The translations under genes and the position numbers were made by a program. Source: Populus alba (Eukaryota > Streptophyta > Magnoliopsida > Malpighiales > Salicaceae). From it: a stretch of 64,000 nucleotides of DNA. The DNA is taken from assembly GCF_005239225.2 (NCBI RefSeq), contig NC_133297.1, positions 17,720,147-17,784,146 on the forward strand, read 5' to 3'. Numbering within the stretch: position 1 is the stretch's first letter; each line of letters begins with the position of its first letter. Of the stretch, positions 60,880-64,000 are shown piece after piece. A model generated the notes under the pieces. It made no database searches. It was not told the origin of the DNA and was given only the letters and a program-made list of their open reading frames with translations.

Positions 60880-61191
60880 TGAAAAGTGGGTGAGGGATTC
60901 ATGATAGTGAGTAGATAGGAGGAGGGTTTAATTTTCAGCGATGATCCTAGACAAGGGCATTATATTTTTCACTTGTCCAGGTTGAGCTCGAGAAATTGTG
61001 GAACTACTAGGCCAGTACCAGTCTGTAAGGCTTCAAAATCTGATTTTCAGAGTCCTTTAAAAAAAAGAGAAAAAAAAGGGCTAGCTGGTGTAAATTTCGA
61101 TCCCAGCAAGCAGTGATATAATCCCTTTGTAAAACCATCTCAGGTGGCATTTTGTGATTTGCGTTGTTTAATCTTTTTTTATTTTTCAAAT

Positions 61192-61230
<39 letters not shown>

Positions 61231-61865
61231 CCGTGTGTTCTTCTGACATTCAAGTGAATAAACATGTTCTTTCGTTCCATGTCGGGCTCACAAAACAAGA
61301 TCGATGATCGTAACTGGCAATATGAGTCCATAAATTGAAATAACAGGAAGAGTGTCGTGCTAGCGTAGCAAATTGAAGCGTAATAAACTACAAAACTGCC
61401 TAACTTCTTAGCAGTAACGTACAACGCAAATTGCAAGTCTCTTTGATTTCCACGTAGGCATTCCTTCTCCAGTTCATGGAAAGTAGCTGGTTATTTATTT
61501 TTTTATACAAGAGATGTTTGAATTTGAGTCCTTTTAAAAAGAGACAAAAATATGAACTGTTATGCTAAACCATCTAATCCATGAATTATATGTTTACGTG
61601 TGAGAGTTTAAGACTAATATTTGAGATGTAATTAATCGACCAATTGTACCTAATTTTCAACAAACACTACCATTACAACAAAATAAAATATACACCAAAC
61701 TTTATTACCTGTAATCTAAAGCATTTGGGGAAACTGCTGAATGTAACAATAGTGTTTTCCCCCACATGTTTTTGTGTGGATCTAAAAAATACATTTGTTT
61801 TGTTTATTTTTATGTTTTTTTTTCAATTAATGTTTTTTTTATTCTTTTAATATTAGATTTTTTAT
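60880..61865. other. 3' flank of the NPF gene, no gene seen
   Basis: Non-coding. It contains a (TA)n microsatellite at about 61195-61223. Confidence 0.6.
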
Positions 61866-63110
61866 TGAAATTATCTCACTCTCAAGACATGGATCACAAA
61901 TTTGACAAATTAATCCAATTAGCTAAGGTTTTATTCCTCCTTATTTAATTTTGTTTTTAAACTTTATCATTTAATATTGATTTAATTGAAAATTTGACTT
62001 CATCATTTATTTTATTTACTTTCTATTAGGTTAATCTAGTCTCATGTCCTAGGAATAGTGCTTAACGGGTTAATCTCGAGTTGTTTTTTTTGTGTAATTG
62101 AATTTCTTTTTAATTTTATCATTTAATATTAAGTCAGTTAGAAATTGAGTTTTCATAATCTGTTTTGATTTGTTTTCTATTAGAATATCTTAGTCTCATT
62201 ATCATGGTTGCGAGTTTTGGTATTTTAACTGCAGTTAAATCAGGTTATTATTTTCTTATTTTCTTTCAAGAGATTACCTTAGTGTCATGTCCTTTAACAT
62301 TGAATTTGTTTTTTATTGGGTTGTTTATGTCTCGTGACCCGAGTTGCGTGTTTGACAAATTAATCCTATTGACGCAGTTTTTTTTTTTAATTGAGTTTTT
62401 TTCAATTTCATCATTTAATATTGTGTTTGAATGAGAATTAGCCTTCATGATTTATTTTGGTTTGATTTTTATAAGGTTATTTCAGCTTCATGACCCGAGA
62501 ATATTGTTTAACGAGTTAACCCATATTGACTTGTATCATTTTTTTAATTAATTTTTTTACAAATTTCATCATTCAACATTGAATCCGATATAATCGATTG
62601 AGAATTGAGTTTTATAATTTTTTTTTTTTTTTTATTGAGTTATATTTAGTCTTATGACTAGTTCGTGAATTTAACAAGTTAATACAAGTTAAATCAAGTT
62701 ATTTTTTTTTTTTGAGGTTATCTCGATCTTTTGACCCGGGTCATGAGGTTTGGCTAATTTGACTTGGGTAATTTTTTATGTTTTTTTTTAAAAAAAAAAT
62801 TGATTTCTTTTTTTAATCTCATCCTTTAATATTATCCTGATTGGGGATTGAACTTCATAATTTATTTTTTATTTTCTTTCTATGGAGTTATCTCAATCTT
62901 ATGACCCGAATCGCAAGTTTGACAGGTTAACTCGAGTTGTTTTTTAGGTTCTTTTTTTAATTTATTTTGTTTTCAATTTTATCCTTAAACATGGAGTTGA
63001 TTGGAAATTAGGCTTTATAATTTGTTTTGATTTGTTTTCTATGGGTTTATTATAGCCTCATACTCAAGTCACAAATTTGACATGTTAACCCTAATTAACC
63101 TAAGCCAAGC
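61866..63110 (+). repeat. Degenerate tandem array, about ten units of 150-165 bp
   Basis: Each full unit has 'TTATCTCAGTCTCATGACCCGAG', shown here as a composite of 'TTATCTCAATCTTATGACCC' and relatives, then 'GTTTGACAGGTTAACTCGAG', a T-rich stretch, 'TTCAATTTCATCATTTAATA' and 'TTTGTTTTGATTTGTTTTC'. Some units are truncated (near 62190-62320 and 62641-62715). The best-preserved are at about 62325, 62718 and 62887. An inverted copy lies at 52790-53450. I have seen this family in Populus sequence, but that recall is unverified. Confidence 0.75.
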
Positions 63111-64000
63111 CAATATGTTGTTATCTTAATATTAAAAAAAAAAGTTATCTTGAAATTTTTTTGAGTCAGACTATGTTTTTACTAATTGTTCGGGTTGCTT
63201 TTGGATCCTCAAAGTCAACTAGGTCATATCAAATCAATACTCATACAATTTAATTTTTTTTCCACTAAAATATACATTAGCAATATCTAAATATTTTTTT
63301 TCTATTCAAGAAAAATTTGACTCGACCTACAATATAGCGCAGGTCAATAATCGAGCCATAAACCTAAAACAAGTGGCCATTTAACTATACAAACATTGTG
63401 CATCCAGAGTGCAAATGTTGTGGATTCATACAATTTTCTTTCTTATATTTATCTCTTTCTTTTTCCCAACTCTTGCTCGATGATTTTGTGTTCTTCTTTA
63501 CCGCTAGATTCCCTTATGCTTGTTGTTGGTGAGGGGAGAGCTGACTTTTCTTTATAGGACCACTTTTATGGCTGTAATTTTTGCTATTGATCATTTTGGC
63601 TTGCCTTTAAAAAGGGTGTTGACTCTTTTTATTTTTTATTTTTTTTGGTTTTGTCCTAGTGGATTTCAGCTCTTTGTTCAATCATTTCATTTAATGGCTT
63701 TTGTTCCTTCCTTTGTTTTAGGAGTGGTTTTCAAGGAAAATTAGGCCATTATCATTCATTGATGTGGTTGGGGGTGGGTTTTTAGGGTGATGGTTTTGCT
63801 CTCTAGCTTTTTGTTTGGATTAGTCCTCGCCATAATGGGCCAATAGCCATCATTATGCATTAAATGCATAATCCACTTACCTGGGGCCTTTGTCCCTTAT
63901 GCATTGGAAGAGTTGCAACTGTTTTAGTGAAATTTGACATCTTTTTTTTATCGAGATGATGGGTTTGAAATGCTTTTTCTTGTTATGTCTTTATTGCCTT
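63111..64000. other. Non-coding, no gene supported
   Basis: The stretch to about 63350 continues the repeat family style ('TTCGGGTTGCTTTTGGATCC', 'AATATAGCGCAGGTCAATAA'). The rest has only a short hydrophobic frame at 63520-63744 with no recognisable feature. Confidence 0.5.

Noticed and set aside
63520..63744. 74-codon hydrophobic frame near the window end
   Set aside because: T-rich sequence readily gives hydrophobic codons. No start context or family pattern.

Overview
The window looks like a plant nuclear chromosome: AT-rich, with split host genes, GT-AG introns, TATA boxes 30-40 bp from plausible transcript starts, and dense layers of decayed LTR retrotransposons. The host-gene sequences and the AT-rich MITE-like and 'gacccgag' repeat families resemble what I know from Populus/Salicaceae. 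That placement is inference from memory. A 500-base run of N (11931-12430) marks an assembly gap.

Layout. 1-3900: 5' part of an Athila-like Ty3/gypsy element on the minus strand (gag, tRNA-Asp primer site, 1966-bp LTR). 3901-7870: mostly featureless, with a degenerate retroelement tail near 6931-7740. 8098-8946: an intact single-exon gene for a 282-aa protein with a degenerate DnaQ/WRN-type 3'-5' exonuclease fold. 9664-10071: frameshifted end of an ABC1/COQ8-type kinase gene. 10260-11930: remnant of an endogenous caulimovirid-like movement-protein region, running into the gap. 12431-20224: 3' part of a plus-strand Athila-like element (pol, a small basic cysteine-motif ORF, an intron-less copy of a LOG cytokinin-activating enzyme gene, variable 3' region, 3' LTR). 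20320-20640: RNase H scrap of a Tat-lineage element. 21304-30033: an internally deleted Tat-lineage element with both LTRs. It carries an 11-unit hairpin minisatellite before the 3' LTR, and a solo Athila-like LTR has inserted into that LTR. 30034-35810: non-coding, with two further minisatellites. 35820-37155: Tat pol fragment. 39578-41086: second solo Athila-like LTR with a perfect 5-bp target duplication. 42186-48270: Tat gag-pol relic on the minus strand. 48285-48940: Ty1/copia RNase H relic. 48960-58130: gene-poor, with MITE-like and dispersed repeats and a recent 262-bp tandem duplication. 58327-60800: a five-exon NPF (NRT1/PTR) transporter gene closest to NPF7.3/NRT1.5. 61866-63110: a degenerate tandem array, also present in inverted orientation at 52790-53450.

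Only two host genes look intact (8098-8946 and 58327-60800), and they are not functionally linked. The most interesting part is the 15.6-18.5 kb stretch of the plus-strand Athila-like element. It holds a small ORF with a carlavirus-nucleic-acid-binding-protein-like motif and a captured, intron-less LOG gene copy between pol and the 3' LTR. Many one-base indels, several at homopolymers, break the genes between 9.6 and 17.3 kb. Without reads I cannot separate genuine decay from assembly error next to the gap.
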